DNA of 64,000 nucleotides from Hymenobacter mellowenesis (GCF_030581005.1 NZ_JAUQSX010000003.1:310001-374000), one strand, 5' to 3'. Counted from the stretch's first letter, positions 48,586 through 56,654 are shown. Program-made: numbers and translations. The notes: generated by a model from the sequence alone, not told the origin.

Positions 48586-49449
48586 TTACCCGGCCGGAGT
48601 GGCAGCGCTGAGCTCATCAAAAGCCAGCGCCGACGATAGTTCCCGGTAGGCTGCGGTTTGCTGCTGCAGCGCAGCGGCCACCTGTTCGGCGGTTTCCACA
48701 GCATCGGCGCCGGCCATGAATCGGCGCGGCATCGGCAATTGGCCGACGATGGTGAGCAGCGCCTGCGCCAGCTTGGCTGGGTCGCCTGCCTGCTGACCGT
48801 TGTAGCCTTTCCAGAATTCCATTTGCGCTTCGCGGCGCCCATCGTAGTCGGCAATGGGCTGGTTGGCGAAATTGGTGGACTCTTCGGTGAGCAGCTCGGT
48901 ACGGAAAAAGCCGGGATTAACCACCAAGGTTTCAAGGCCGAACGGCGCTACCTCGGCCTGCAAGGACTGCATCCAGCCTTCGAGGGCAAACTTCGACGCG
49001 GCGTAGGCGGCCCCAAACTCAAAGCCCACCAAACCCGCCGTCGACGAAATGGTGACGACCTTGCCGGCGCGCTGTCGGCGCAGCACGGGCAGCACCGCCC
49101 GCGTCACTTGCATGGGCCCGAGCAGGCTGGTGGCCATTTGCTGCTGCATTTGCTCCATGCTCAGTTCCTCGAAGAAACCGGCGTAAAAATTAGCGGCATT
49201 GTTCACCAGCACATCGAGGCGGCCAAACCGGTCCACGGCCGCCTGCACGGCGGCTCCGGCATCGGCCGCACTGGTAATGTCCAGCTTCACCACCAACAGG
49301 TTGTCGGCGAGGCCCAGCGCCTGAGCTACTTTTTCGGGGTTGCGGCCGGTGGCCACCACGGCGTGGCCTGCCGCCAGCGCGGCCTTGGCAATGTAAAGGC
49401 CCAAGCTCCGGCCTGCGCCGGTAATGAGCCACGTTTGTTGGTGCGCCAT
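48586..49449 (-). CDS. Short-chain dehydrogenase/reductase
   Basis: 287 residues from ATG 49449. The cofactor motif TGAGRSLG is near the N-terminus, NNAA follows at about residue 85, and the catalytic set is Ser in VVTISSTAG with Tyr and Lys in YAASKFALEG. The region ALEGWMQSLQAEVAPFGLETLVVNPGFFRTEL is typical of the 'SDR family oxidoreductase' group common in soil Bacteroidota. It probably reduces an aldehyde or ketone; the natural substrate is unknown. A perfect inverted repeat at 49469-49491 just upstream is a likely operator. Confidence 0.92.
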   Translation of the reverse strand: MAHQQTWLITGAGRSLGLYIAKAALAAGHAVVATGRNPEKVAQALGLADNLLVVKLDITSAADAGAAVQAAVDRFGRLDVLVNNAANFYAGFFEELSMEQMQQQMATSLLGPMQVTRAVLPVLRRQRAGKVVTISSTAGLVGFEFGAAYAASKFALEGWMQSLQAEVAPFGLETLVVNPGFFRTELLTEESTNFANQPIADYDGRREAQMEFWKGYNGQQAGDPAKLAQALLTIVGQLPMPRRFMAGADAVETAEQVAAALQQQTAAYRELSSALAFDELSAATPAG

Positions 49450-49468
49450 AGTCGTTATAAGTGGATTG

Positions 49469-49491
49469 ATTACTTCTAAACGAGAAGTAAT
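49469..49491. promoter_or_regulatory. Perfect inverted repeat, candidate operator of the SDR gene
   Basis: ATTACTTCT-AAACG-AGAAGTAAT, with 9-nt perfect arms, centred about 31 nt upstream of the SDR start codon. The TACTT...AAGTA core resembles operators of HxlR- or TetR-type repressors. A TTTG sequence on the minus strand (49493-49496) just upstream could be the -33 box. Confidence 0.55.
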
Positions 49492-49695
49492 GCAAAGGTC
49501 CCTCACGCCGTCAGGGCACCCCAATACCAATCAAACCGCTTTGTGCACAAATCAAACCGATGTGCCCACTCACACCAATCGCCAAACGCTGGAAACGACG
49601 CCCCAAATGGCAAATAGCCATTGCAAATCCCGCCAGAGTCTAGCGACACAAGAAACCGGACAAGCTCGGCAACTAGCTGATGTACAAAGAAATAT

Positions 49696-49712
49696 CCGCC
49701 CTTACGAGGCGG
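49696..49712. terminator. Short GC-rich hairpin next to an att-like sequence
   Basis: CCGCC-(7 nt)-GGCGG followed by CTTTCTT on the plus strand. The stem is only 5 bp, so termination is uncertain. Confidence 0.4.
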
Positions 49713-49735
49713 CTTTCTTGTAGTACTTAGGGGAC
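49713..49735. other. att-like sequence, left copy
   Basis: TTTCTTGTAGTACTTAGGGG followed by AC; 20 of 22 bases match the copy at 50935-50956. Both copies sit directly beside a GC hairpin, as tRNA-end attachment sites of integrative elements often do. Confidence 0.45.
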
Positions 49736-49885
49736 TAAACGGATGCTCGCCAGGCTAGAGGAAACTCCTCGATATGGCCTGATTGGGCCGCAGGCTGGTT
49801 TCGGCCCGCAAGGCGTGGTATGGGCTGGCCCTGAAAAACGGAAAAACTGCCGCAAATTCTGCCACACCTTGCCGAGCGAACCGGG

Positions 49886-50557
49886 CTAGCGTTTGATGGG
49901 CCGTTGGTAGGTGAGCGAGGCCTGCACCGTGCGGCTGCGGATGTCGCTGCCGTAGGAATAAATGCCCGGCTCGTATTGCTCCTTCAGCTTGGTTAGGCCC
50001 GCGTAGGCGCGGAGGTCGAGGCCAAAACCCGCGGGTAGCTTCACCCCGGCCCCGAGGCAAACGCCCGCCTGCAGGCGCTGGTAATCGGTGAACGAAGGGT
50101 TGTCGAGGGCAAATTGCAGCGTGGTGGGACCGTAGCCGAGGTAGGTGAGGGTGCCCCGCTCGTTGGTGTTGAGCAGTACGCCAAGCTGCGGACCGGCTTC
50201 CACGTAAAAACGGTCCCGGGTGGCCCGCAACAGGATGGGCAGACTGGATTGGTTGAAGGTGAGCTGGTAAACGGCCTCAAAGGGGGCCTCGGCCGGGTTG
50301 GGATTACCGGTGACGAGGTTCGTGCTTTGGTGGCTGAACGCCAGGCCGGGCACCAGCGAAAGATGGGCGGTGAGGGGAAACTCGTAAAAGGCCTCTACGT
50401 GGTAGCCCACGCGTCCAGTGGCGGCCGTATGGCGGGAACTGGTATTGGCCGGAGTGGCTAACGTGCCGTAAAGGGCCCCGGCTTGCAGGCCGATGAACTG
50501 GGCGTGGGCGGTGCCTGTCAGTAGCAGGCCGGAGAGGGCGAGGAGAAGGTGGCGCAT
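49886..50557 (-). CDS. Outer-membrane beta-barrel protein
   Basis: 223 residues with signal peptide MRHLLLALSGLLLTGTAHAQ. Alternating-residue strands with aromatic girdles recur (VGYHVEAFYEFPL, LSLVPGLAFSHQS, DRFYVEAGPQLGVLL, GFGLDLRAYAGLT) and the chain ends in a strand TVQASLTYQRPIKR, as in PorT/OMP_b-brl_2 family barrels. It is probably a small 8- to 10-strand outer-membrane protein of unknown function. It lies between the two att-like copies, about 0.6 kb from the recombinase gene. Confidence 0.82.
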   Translation of the reverse strand: MRHLLLALSGLLLTGTAHAQFIGLQAGALYGTLATPANTSSRHTAATGRVGYHVEAFYEFPLTAHLSLVPGLAFSHQSTNLVTGNPNPAEAPFEAVYQLTFNQSSLPILLRATRDRFYVEAGPQLGVLLNTNERGTLTYLGYGPTTLQFALDNPSFTDYQRLQAGVCLGAGVKLPAGFGLDLRAYAGLTKLKEQYEPGIYSYGSDIRSRTVQASLTYQRPIKR

Positions 50558-50615
50558 GAACTAAATGGAAATGAAGGCAGGAGCAACGGCAAGGAACGAC
50601 CAAAATTGCACCCGC

Positions 50616-50894
50616 CTATACCGCCCACCGCCGGGTGGACTTGCGCATGAATTCCTCCAGCAGCCGCAACTCGTCGATGCCCACGTAGTGGTTGAAGACC
50701 TCCTCGGTCTGGTAGAGCTTGAGGGTGACGAAGGGTTTGTACCCAATCTTGGTGGTGAGCTTCAGGCGCTGGATGCCGGCCAGCTGCTGCACCACGCGCA
50801 GGAACTCGTTGGCCCGGTAGCACTCAGGTACGAGCAAATCGGTGGGGGAGAGGCAGCAGGTGCGCACCGGATTCGCTATTCGATAAATTGCCAC
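50616..50894 (-). CDS. Small hypothetical protein
   Basis: 92 residues from GTG 50894; no earlier or better start is visible. The sequence (ECYRANEFLRVVQQLAGIQR, KIGYKPFVTLKLYQTEEVF) looks protein-like, with a probable helix-strand pattern, but matches no family I know. No signal peptide. It lies just downstream (in its own direction) of the hairpin at 50908-50937. It could be a fragment of a gene disrupted by the mobile element. Confidence 0.4.
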   Translation of the reverse strand: MAIYRIANPVRTCCLSPTDLLVPECYRANEFLRVVQQLAGIQRLKLTTKIGYKPFVTLKLYQTEEVFNHYVGIDELRLLEEFMRKSTRRWAV

Positions 50895-50907
50895 AGGGCA
50901 TAAAGAA

Positions 50908-50937
50908 AAAGGCCCTCACATTGCTGTGAGGGCCTTT
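50908..50937. terminator. Strong bidirectional hairpin terminator, without a gene feeding into it
   Basis: AAAGGCCCTCACA-TTGC-TGTGAGGGCCTTT: 13 perfect base pairs and a 4-nt loop, with a T-rich tail on each strand. No annotated gene runs into it from either side, so it is probably the remnant of a gene end cut off by integration. Confidence 0.8.
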
Positions 50938-50956
50938 CTTGTAGTCCGTAGGGGAC
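50935..50956. other. att-like sequence, right copy
   Basis: TTTCTTGTAGTCCGTAGGGG followed by AC. On the minus strand it reads GTCCCCTACGGACTACAAG, like the last bases of a tRNA acceptor stem, and is followed by the terminator hairpin. It lies about 200 nt upstream of the recombinase gene. No complete tRNA is present. Confidence 0.5.
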
Positions 50957-51093
50957 ACCGATAATTGTGTTCGTGTTGGAGTCAGCTGCGGGCTAATGCG
51001 CTCAAATGCTCTTTGGATAGTGTTTTGGGCCACATTTTCGACTTTGTGCATTAAGCAGGTTAGCGCATGTTTTAGCACTTGAACGCAGTAAAT

Positions 51094-51148
51094 GTTTTAC
51101 CCATTGTTTTACCCCTTGCCGAATATGCGTATTTTTGCGGAGTAAAAC
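51094..51148 (+). promoter_or_regulatory. Recombinase promoter with GTTTTACCC repeats
   Basis: TATTTTTG at 51130-51137 matches the -7 consensus TAnnTTTG and lies about 20 nt before ATG 51158. Two direct repeats GTTTTACCC start at 51094 and 51106 (12-nt period), and an inverted copy GTAAAAC is at 51142-51148. The repeats may bind a regulator or the recombinase. Confidence 0.5.
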
Positions 51149-51157
51149 CCCATCCAT

Positions 51158-52357
51158 ATGGCGACCGTGAAAATCGTCCTTCGAGAGGACAAAATGAACA
51201 AAGCCGGTGAAGCGCCCGTGTACCTGCGCATCACCAAGGAGCGCCAGACGACTTACATCTCGCTTGAGCTACGTGTCAAACCTCAAGATTGGGATGTCGT
51301 CCTGTGTCAGGTTACTGGCTCGTACCCGAACAAGAAGCGCGTGAACAATTACCTGCTCCAGCGCAAGGCGGAGGCGATGGATACCGTGCTCAAGAAGGAA
51401 ACGAAGTCTCATTCCTCCGAAAAACTCAAAAAGGTCATCAAAGGCGAGTCGTCGGAGAGCTTCCTGAAGTACTACGCGAAGCATTTGGCCAAGCTGGAGA
51501 AAGCGGCGAAGGTGAACACCCTGCGGAAAGCTCGCTCCGTCTACAACAAGCTCGAAGCATACCTTGGCAAACGCGACTTGTTATTCGATGACCTGACGGT
51601 CGCCTTCTTGAAGCAGTATGAAGCGCACCTGCGGGATGACTTGGGCAACAGCATCAACACCATTCATTCCGACCTGAAAATCTTCCGTAAGCTCATCTAT
51701 GATGCCATTCGGGAGGACCTGGTTTCTCCCGAGCGCAACCCCTTTCTGAAATTTGGATTGGAAACGGAGAAAACTACGAAGGCCCACCTGACGGAGGAGG
51801 AACTGGACGCCATTTGGATGTTGCCCTTGAAGGAGGGGAGCAAGCAGTGGCACCACCGCAATTTGTTCGTTTTTGCTGCTGACGCGGGTGGCCCGCGCAT
51901 CTCTGACCTGCTGCAACTCAAGTGGGGCAATTTCTCCGGGACGCACATCACTTTCACCACGCAGAAGACCAATGACATTGTGTCGGTGAAGTTGCGGACC
52001 CGCCCGCTGGCTATTTTGCAACTCTACCGCAAGGAGACGAGCAAGCCCTCGAATTTCGTGTTTGAGTTCATGCGCCCCGGTAAAGACTACTCCGACCCCT
52101 GGGTGCTGCAGAAGGGGTTGTCGGCGGCCAACGCCCACATCAACAAAAACCTAAAGATTATTGCCGAGCGTGCCGGCATCAGCAAGCATATCAGCTTCCA
52201 CAGCTCGCGGCATACCTTTGCCACCCGTGCCCTGACCAAGGGAATGGACATGGAATCGGTGTCCAAATTGTTGGGTCACAATTCCATCAAGACCACCCAG
52301 ATTTACGCAAAAATCGTGAACGGAAAGCTAGACCAAGCGATGGACGTGTTCGACTAA
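51158..52357 (+). CDS. Tyrosine recombinase/integrase
   Basis: 399 residues. The N-terminal arm-binding domain (MATVKIVLREDKMNKAGEA, YLRITKERQTTYISLELRVK) is followed by a SAM-like core-binding domain at about residues 105-200. The catalytic domain has Arg at about residue 247 (AGGPRISDLLQLKWG), HSSRHTFATRAL with the His-x-x-Arg pair, LGHNSIKTTQ with the second His, and Tyr at about residue 383 (IYAKI), so all main catalytic residues are present. It resembles integrases of Bacteroidota integrative elements and transposons. GC content is lower than in the CAZyme genes. It is followed by an excisionase-like gene; no transfer genes remain. Confidence 0.93.
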   Translation: MATVKIVLREDKMNKAGEAPVYLRITKERQTTYISLELRVKPQDWDVVLCQVTGSYPNKKRVNNYLLQRKAEAMDTVLKKETKSHSSEKLKKVIKGESSESFLKYYAKHLAKLEKAAKVNTLRKARSVYNKLEAYLGKRDLLFDDLTVAFLKQYEAHLRDDLGNSINTIHSDLKIFRKLIYDAIREDLVSPERNPFLKFGLETEKTTKAHLTEEELDAIWMLPLKEGSKQWHHRNLFVFAADAGGPRISDLLQLKWGNFSGTHITFTTQKTNDIVSVKLRTRPLAILQLYRKETSKPSNFVFEFMRPGKDYSDPWVLQKGLSAANAHINKNLKIIAERAGISKHISFHSSRHTFATRALTKGMDMESVSKLLGHNSIKTTQIYAKIVNGKLDQAMDVFD

Positions 52358-52582
52358 AGAGTGTGGGCGCCGCCGGTGTTTCGAAGACGTTTCCCTCGCC
52401 TGAGATACTCGCTTCGGCTGAAGATGACGAAACATTCTGCCAACACGAAAAAAAAATCGAAGAATTTTCACGAGCCCGACCACGCACTATATAGCTAACT
52501 CGGGAGGGTGGGCGGTTGATTATTAAAAAAGTTCAATTAGTTGATTTTGATAGTTTTGATTCAGGCGTTCTGGCGCGCATTT

Positions 52583-52610
52583 TTGTGGTGTAATCACCCT
52601 TACATCACAA
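52583..52610. promoter_or_regulatory. Inverted repeat before the excisionase-like gene
   Basis: TTGTGGTGTAA-TCACCC-TTACATCACAA, 10 of 11 arm bases pairing, ending 6 nt before ATG 52616. A TAGTTTTG -7-type box lies at 52551-52558, so the repeat would sit in the leader of the transcript or act as an autoregulatory operator. Confidence 0.5.
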
Positions 52611-52615
52611 TTCGC

Positions 52616-52903
52616 ATGAGCAACATAGTTCTCCAAGAAGACCTCTTCAATCAGTTCCTTCACGACAAGTTCAACTACATGCTCAACCTCATGCAGGAGG
52701 AGCGCAACAAGCCCAATTTCAACTGGGTGACCAATAAAGCCGCAATGGGGTTGCTCGACGTCAGTTCACGCACAATGCAGAACTTGCGTGACGACGGTTT
52801 GCTGGGGTTCAGCAAACTCGGAAACAAAATCTACTACACTCCAGAGGAGCTCGACTCCTTGCTCCAACGGCATTACCAGAAACCCTTCAAAGCAGCAGCG
52901 TAG
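52616..52903 (+). CDS. HTH_17/excisionase-like DNA-binding protein
   Basis: 95 residues from ATG 52616; the longer frame to 52541 has no supporting features. The C-terminal half is a MerR-like winged helix of the HTH_17 type: NKAAMGLLDVSSRTMQNLRD, DDGLLGFSKLGNKIYYTPEE, then LDSLLQRHY. Such proteins in Bacteroidota mobile elements act as recombination directionality factors or regulators. The N-terminal part LQEDLFNQFLHDKFNYML is probably helical. It stands 258 nt after the recombinase on the same strand and completes the integration module. Confidence 0.78.
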   Translation: MSNIVLQEDLFNQFLHDKFNYMLNLMQEERNKPNFNWVTNKAAMGLLDVSSRTMQNLRDDGLLGFSKLGNKIYYTPEELDSLLQRHYQKPFKAAA

Positions 52904-53403
52904 TGAAAGTAGTGTGCACGTATGAAGTGAATTGATGCCCAACTGGCCTAACCGGAGTCAGAGTCGCACAAGACGTCGTTCCAAATCAAGATTCGAGGTT
53001 CTCAACCAACCGGGCCTGCGTGTGTTCGTTAGGGCGAATTAGAGAACCCACTCATCCAAATTCAACCGGTGCTACAACGGCCGGTTGCCGGTGAGAATCT
53101 TCTTTCTCATAATAAAGAGCACTGAAAAAGAAAGCATCAGGACGGTTCAGGAGGGCGAGTGGATACGCGGCGCCTTTTTTTGCATCGTGGGTTTATGCTT
53201 TCGACGGACGAGTACCAAGGCAAGAGGCAAGTGTGGTGGGACACCTTCGCTGAGGTAGCCTGGTACTCGTCTCGTCATTAGGCCGACGCTGGGCAGTGCT
53301 CAGAAGGAACCCCCTGTTAACCCGGGAGCCCCGCGGTCATAACGCCGTCGATTCGTCAGGCTATATGCACCAGTATCGGCGCTTGTGCTGACCTTTGAGG
53401 ACG
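52904..53403. other. Intergenic region without a gene (500 nt)
   Basis: No credible coding frame, RNA gene or strong hairpin is visible. Base composition is intermediate between the mobile module and the sugar genes. A weak partial match to the 48-nt promoter module occurs near 53292-53307. It is probably the scar end of the integrated element plus the ROK gene leader. Confidence 0.55.
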
Positions 53404-54330
53404 ATGAGTACTTTCAATAGCAACGAAAACCTGTGGGGCTGCAACCTCGGCAACAACACGATTGAAGGGGTCATCCTGAAATCGGCCCGGGAACCAGAAA
53501 CACTCTTCAGCCTGCAAATCCCGACCGAGTCGGACCTGGGCTACGAGCACGTGCTGGAACGGGTGAAAACCCTGCTGAACGAGATGCAGGCCGCCGCCGG
53601 CTACCAGCCCGCCCGTTTGGGGCTGGCCACGCCCGGCACGCTGGTAACACGCACGGGCCTGCTCAAAAATACGAATATCGCTTGCTTGGAAGGCCAGCCG
53701 CTGGCCGCTGATTTGGCGGCCCGACTGGGTGTGCAAACCACCGTGGGCAACGACGCCAATTGCCTCACGCTGGGCGAAACCCGGCTGGGCGTCGTGGCCG
53801 AGCGGTTTCCGGACGCCAAGATTGTGTTCGGCATCCTCATGGACCGGGGCATTGGCGGCGGACTGGTAGTGAATGGGCAAATCGTGCGCGGCAACAACGG
53901 CATCACCGGCGAGTGGGGCCACATCTACCTCAACCCGGCCGAGCCGCACCCCTGCTTCTGCGGCAAGCGTGGCTGCATTGAGAGTATCTTGTCGGTGCCG
54001 GCGCTGGAGCGGTTCTACAAGGAGATATGTGGCACGCCGCGCCCCTTGGCCGAAATCGAAGACCGGGCCGAAGCCGGCGACTCGGCAGCCCGGGCCACCC
54101 TGCAGCGCCTCACCAATTTTTTCGGGCATGCCCTGAGCATCCTGGTGAACGTGCTCGACCCCGACGTGATAGTAATCGGTGGCCAGACCAGCACCATCAA
54201 CCGCCTCTATACCGATGGCCCTCACGTAATTGCCTCCTACGTCATCGACCACCATTTCGAAACGCCGGTGGTGCAGGCCAAGCTCGGCGACCTCGCCGTG
54301 GCCTATGGGGCGGCCCTGCTGCTAGCGTGA
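53404..54330 (+). CDS. ROK-family sugar kinase or regulator-like protein
   Basis: 308 residues from ATG 53404 (TTG 53395 is an alternative). The ROK hallmarks are present: catalytic Asp117 in VGNDANCLTLGE, the GNNGITGEWGHIYL segment, and the zinc site in HPCFCGKRGCIE. DVIVIGG near residue 255 fits the C-terminal nucleotide lobe. The first phosphate-binding loop is altered: residues 14-19 read N-L-G-N-N-T instead of D-I-G-G-T-K. No DNA-binding domain precedes it. It probably phosphorylates a hexose or ketosugar acid in the cytoplasm. It precedes the GntR regulator and kdu genes on the same strand. Confidence 0.85.
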   Translation: MSTFNSNENLWGCNLGNNTIEGVILKSAREPETLFSLQIPTESDLGYEHVLERVKTLLNEMQAAAGYQPARLGLATPGTLVTRTGLLKNTNIACLEGQPLAADLAARLGVQTTVGNDANCLTLGETRLGVVAERFPDAKIVFGILMDRGIGGGLVVNGQIVRGNNGITGEWGHIYLNPAEPHPCFCGKRGCIESILSVPALERFYKEICGTPRPLAEIEDRAEAGDSAARATLQRLTNFFGHALSILVNVLDPDVIVIGGQTSTINRLYTDGPHVIASYVIDHHFETPVVQAKLGDLAVAYGAALLLA

Positions 54331-54486
54331 AGCGGGCGGGGGTAACGTGGTTTCTGCGGTAGAATTCGGCAAATTCGCATTCCCACCGCTGAACTTTGAA
54401 CGCGCCCAGCGCCTTGCTGGGCCGCAGCCCGGAGCCCTGCTGCCGCGCTTGTTCGGGTTCTTGCCTTTGCCGTTGCCATCCCACCC

Positions 54487-55497
54487 ATGTATAACCTCCA
54501 GTTTAATGCTGCCGACCGGGTTCCAAAGGTCAAGCAGATTGTTCAGTCCATCATCAGCGACATTGAGCGGGGCGTGCTCAAAAACGGCAACCAGCTGCCG
54601 AGCATCAGCGAGCTGAGCGAGCAGTACTACATCGCCCGCGACACCGTGGAGCGGGCTTACCGGGAGCTCCGCGAGCGGGGGTTCATCACTTCGGTGCAGG
54701 GCAAGGGCTACTACATCAACTCGCAGGACTCGGCCAAGATTAAGATTCTGCTCTTGTTCAACAAGCTGAGCTCTTATAAGAAGGAGATTTACAACGCCTT
54801 CGTGGAGTCGCTGGAAGGCAAGGCGTCAGTGGAACTGCAGCTCTATCACTACGACGCGAAGCTGTTTCGGGAGATTGTGGAGAAGAACCTGGGCAAGTAC
54901 AACTATTACGTGGTAATGCCTCACTTTGCCCTCAGCACCGACAAGGCTGATTTTCTGGCGACGCTCAACCTCATTCCCGAAGAGGAACTGGTGCTGCTCG
55001 ACAAGGACGTGCCCGAGCTGAAGCACGACTGCCTGCGCGTGTTCCAGGACTTCGAGCAGGACATCTATCAGGCCCTGCACGGCCTGAGCGACCTGTTGGA
55101 CAAGTACCCCCGCCTGGTGCTCATCCTGCCCTCCGACAACAACTACCCCCAGGAGATGGCGCGGGGTTTCCGCTCCTACTGCCTGTTAAAAGACAAGGAA
55201 TTTTACATCCGCGAAGACGCCAGCGAAGAGGTAATCGAAGCCGGCACCTGCTACGTCGTCATCCGCGAAACCGACCTGGTGGGGCTCATGCGACGCATCC
55301 GGCAGCTGGGCTTCTTGCTCAGCCGCAACATCGGCCTGCTGGCCTTCAACGAAACCCCGCTCAAGGACTTGCTGGATTTGACGGTCATCACCACCGAGTT
55401 CACGGAGATGGGCCGCTCAGCCGGCACCATGCTGCTGGAAAAGCACCACGGCAAAATTAAAAACCCCTTCTCGACCATTCGGCGCCACTCGCTTTAG
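54487..55497 (+). CDS. GntR-type transcriptional regulator with LacI-like effector domain
   Basis: 336 residues. Residues about 10-78 form a GntR winged helix (VKQIVQSIISDIERGVLKNG, LPSISELSEQYYIARDTVER, RGFITSVQGKGYYI). The remainder, starting KIKILLLFNKLSSYKKEIYN, has the periplasmic-binding-like fold of LacI effector domains, with LVLILPSDNNYPQEMARGF and GLLAFNETPLKDLLD. This combination is typical of Bacteroidota sugar-pathway regulators. It stands immediately upstream of kduI; promoter module copy 1 begins 6 nt after its stop codon. It is therefore the best candidate regulator of the three modules, though this is inference. Confidence 0.9.
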   Translation: MYNLQFNAADRVPKVKQIVQSIISDIERGVLKNGNQLPSISELSEQYYIARDTVERAYRELRERGFITSVQGKGYYINSQDSAKIKILLLFNKLSSYKKEIYNAFVESLEGKASVELQLYHYDAKLFREIVEKNLGKYNYYVVMPHFALSTDKADFLATLNLIPEEELVLLDKDVPELKHDCLRVFQDFEQDIYQALHGLSDLLDKYPRLVLILPSDNNYPQEMARGFRSYCLLKDKEFYIREDASEEVIEAGTCYVVIRETDLVGLMRRIRQLGFLLSRNIGLLAFNETPLKDLLDLTVITTEFTEMGRSAGTMLLEKHHGKIKNPFSTIRRHSL

Positions 55498-55502
55498 CTG
55501 GC

Positions 55503-55550
55503 CATCAGTAGAGTTCAGAAAGGCAGGGGAGGGGACACCGTCTAGCTTTG
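55503..55550 (+). promoter_or_regulatory. 48-nt promoter module, copy 1 (before kduI)
   Basis: CATCAG-N4-GTTCAG at the left end, a G-rich centre, and the -7 box TAGCTTTG (55543-55550) at the right end. TCAG recurs with 10-nt spacing (one helical turn), and no TTTG -33 box is present, suggesting an activator-dependent promoter. Aligns without gaps with copies 2 and 3. Confidence 0.75.
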
Positions 55551-55636
55551 CCCGTGCTTCGGCAATGAATCAGCAAGACGAGTGGCGATGGAAAAAGCAA
55601 TTTCCTGAGTTGGCTCTGTATTCCCCAATCCAAATC

Positions 55637-56467
55637 ATGACCCAGCGCTTTGCCATCGGCCCCCGCGAAACTGCCACGCTCAACACGAGCGGCCTGCGGG
55701 AGCATTTTCTGATTGAAAACATCTTCACGGCCGGCCACATCGAACTGACCTACACGCACTACGACCGCATGATAGTGGGCGGGGCCCAGCCCGCCGGCGC
55801 GGCCCTGACGCTGCCCTGCCCGGAGTCGCTGAAGGCCAATTTCTTCCCGGAGCGCCGCGAGTTGGGCGCCCTGAACGTGGGCGGCGCCGGCACCATCACC
55901 GTGGACGGCACGGTGTACGAGCTGGGCCACCAGGACTGCCTCTACGTGGGCCGGGGCTCGAAAGAAGTAACGTTTGCCAGCGTGGACGCGGCCGAGCCGG
56001 CCAAGTTTTACCTGCTCTCGGCCCCCGCGCACGCCACGCACCCCACCACCCGCCGCACGCAGGCCGAGGCCACGCCCGTGGAAATGGGGACGAAGGAAAC
56101 GGCCAACGAGCGCACCATCTACAAATACATCTACCAGGAAGGCATCCAGAGCTGCCAACTGGTGATGGGCCTCACGCAGCTCAAGGTGGGCTCGGTGTGG
56201 AACACGATGCCCAGCCACACCCACGACCGGCGCATGGAAGCCTACCTCTACTTCAACCTGCCCGAGGGCCAGCGTGTGCTGCACCTGCTGGGCGAGCCCC
56301 AGGAAACGCGCCCGCTGTGGGTAAGCACCGAGCAGGCCATCCTCTCGCCGCCGTGGTCCATCCACACGGGCTGCGGCTCGAGCCACTACGCCTTCATCTG
56401 GGGCATGGCCGGCGAAAACCGCGAATACACCGACATGGACGCCGTGGCCCTCAACGCCCTGCGATAG
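55637..56467 (+). CDS. kduI: 5-dehydro-4-deoxy-D-glucuronate isomerase (KduI)
   Basis: 276 residues from ATG 55637, which aligns with known KduI starts (TSGLREHFLIENIFTAGHIE soon after); the longer frame to 55565 covers the leader. KduI converts 5-keto-4-deoxyuronate to 2,5-diketo-3-deoxygluconate in uronate breakdown. The cupin metal ligands are in place: His194 and His196 in SHTHDRRMEAY, Glu201, and His243 in PPWSIHTGCG. Their spacing (2, 5 and 42) equals that of the zinc ligands in the E. coli enzyme (196, 198, 203, 245). Cytoplasmic. Preceded by the GntR gene and promoter module copy 1, followed by the FGGY kinase and kduD. Confidence 0.95.
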   Translation: MTQRFAIGPRETATLNTSGLREHFLIENIFTAGHIELTYTHYDRMIVGGAQPAGAALTLPCPESLKANFFPERRELGALNVGGAGTITVDGTVYELGHQDCLYVGRGSKEVTFASVDAAEPAKFYLLSAPAHATHPTTRRTQAEATPVEMGTKETANERTIYKYIYQEGIQSCQLVMGLTQLKVGSVWNTMPSHTHDRRMEAYLYFNLPEGQRVLHLLGEPQETRPLWVSTEQAILSPPWSIHTGCGSSHYAFIWGMAGENREYTDMDAVALNALR

Positions 56468-56654
56468 GTACTATCAACCCCGGCGTATCGGCGGCCGGCT
56501 GTCATATATCCAGTGAGAAGTATCGCCGCTGACACTTTCCTCACCTCACGGGATGCTCTTGTGGGCTACTGAAAGGCTCCGCCACTCTGCATCTTGCGCT
56601 GCTGATTCCAAGGCGCGCTAAAGGAAGTACATGCTTGCATTCGCTTTGGTTGGG

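Larger units (their letters stand above)
49450..49885. other. Intergenic region without a gene (436 nt)
   Basis: No convincing coding frame is seen. The region holds the inverted repeat at 49469-49491, a direct repeat AATCAAACCG near 49529 and 49550, a short GC hairpin at 49696-49712 and an att-like sequence at 49713-49735. The remainder shows nothing recognisable. Confidence 0.6.

Noticed and set aside
50935..50956. A tRNA gene on the minus strand
   Set aside because: Only an acceptor-like end is present; no T-loop, anticodon arm or D-arm could be found.
53292..53340. Possible fourth copy of the 48-nt promoter module before the ROK gene
   Set aside because: CAG...CTCAGAAGG is similar, but the spacing is shorter and no TAnnTTTG box follows at the right distance.
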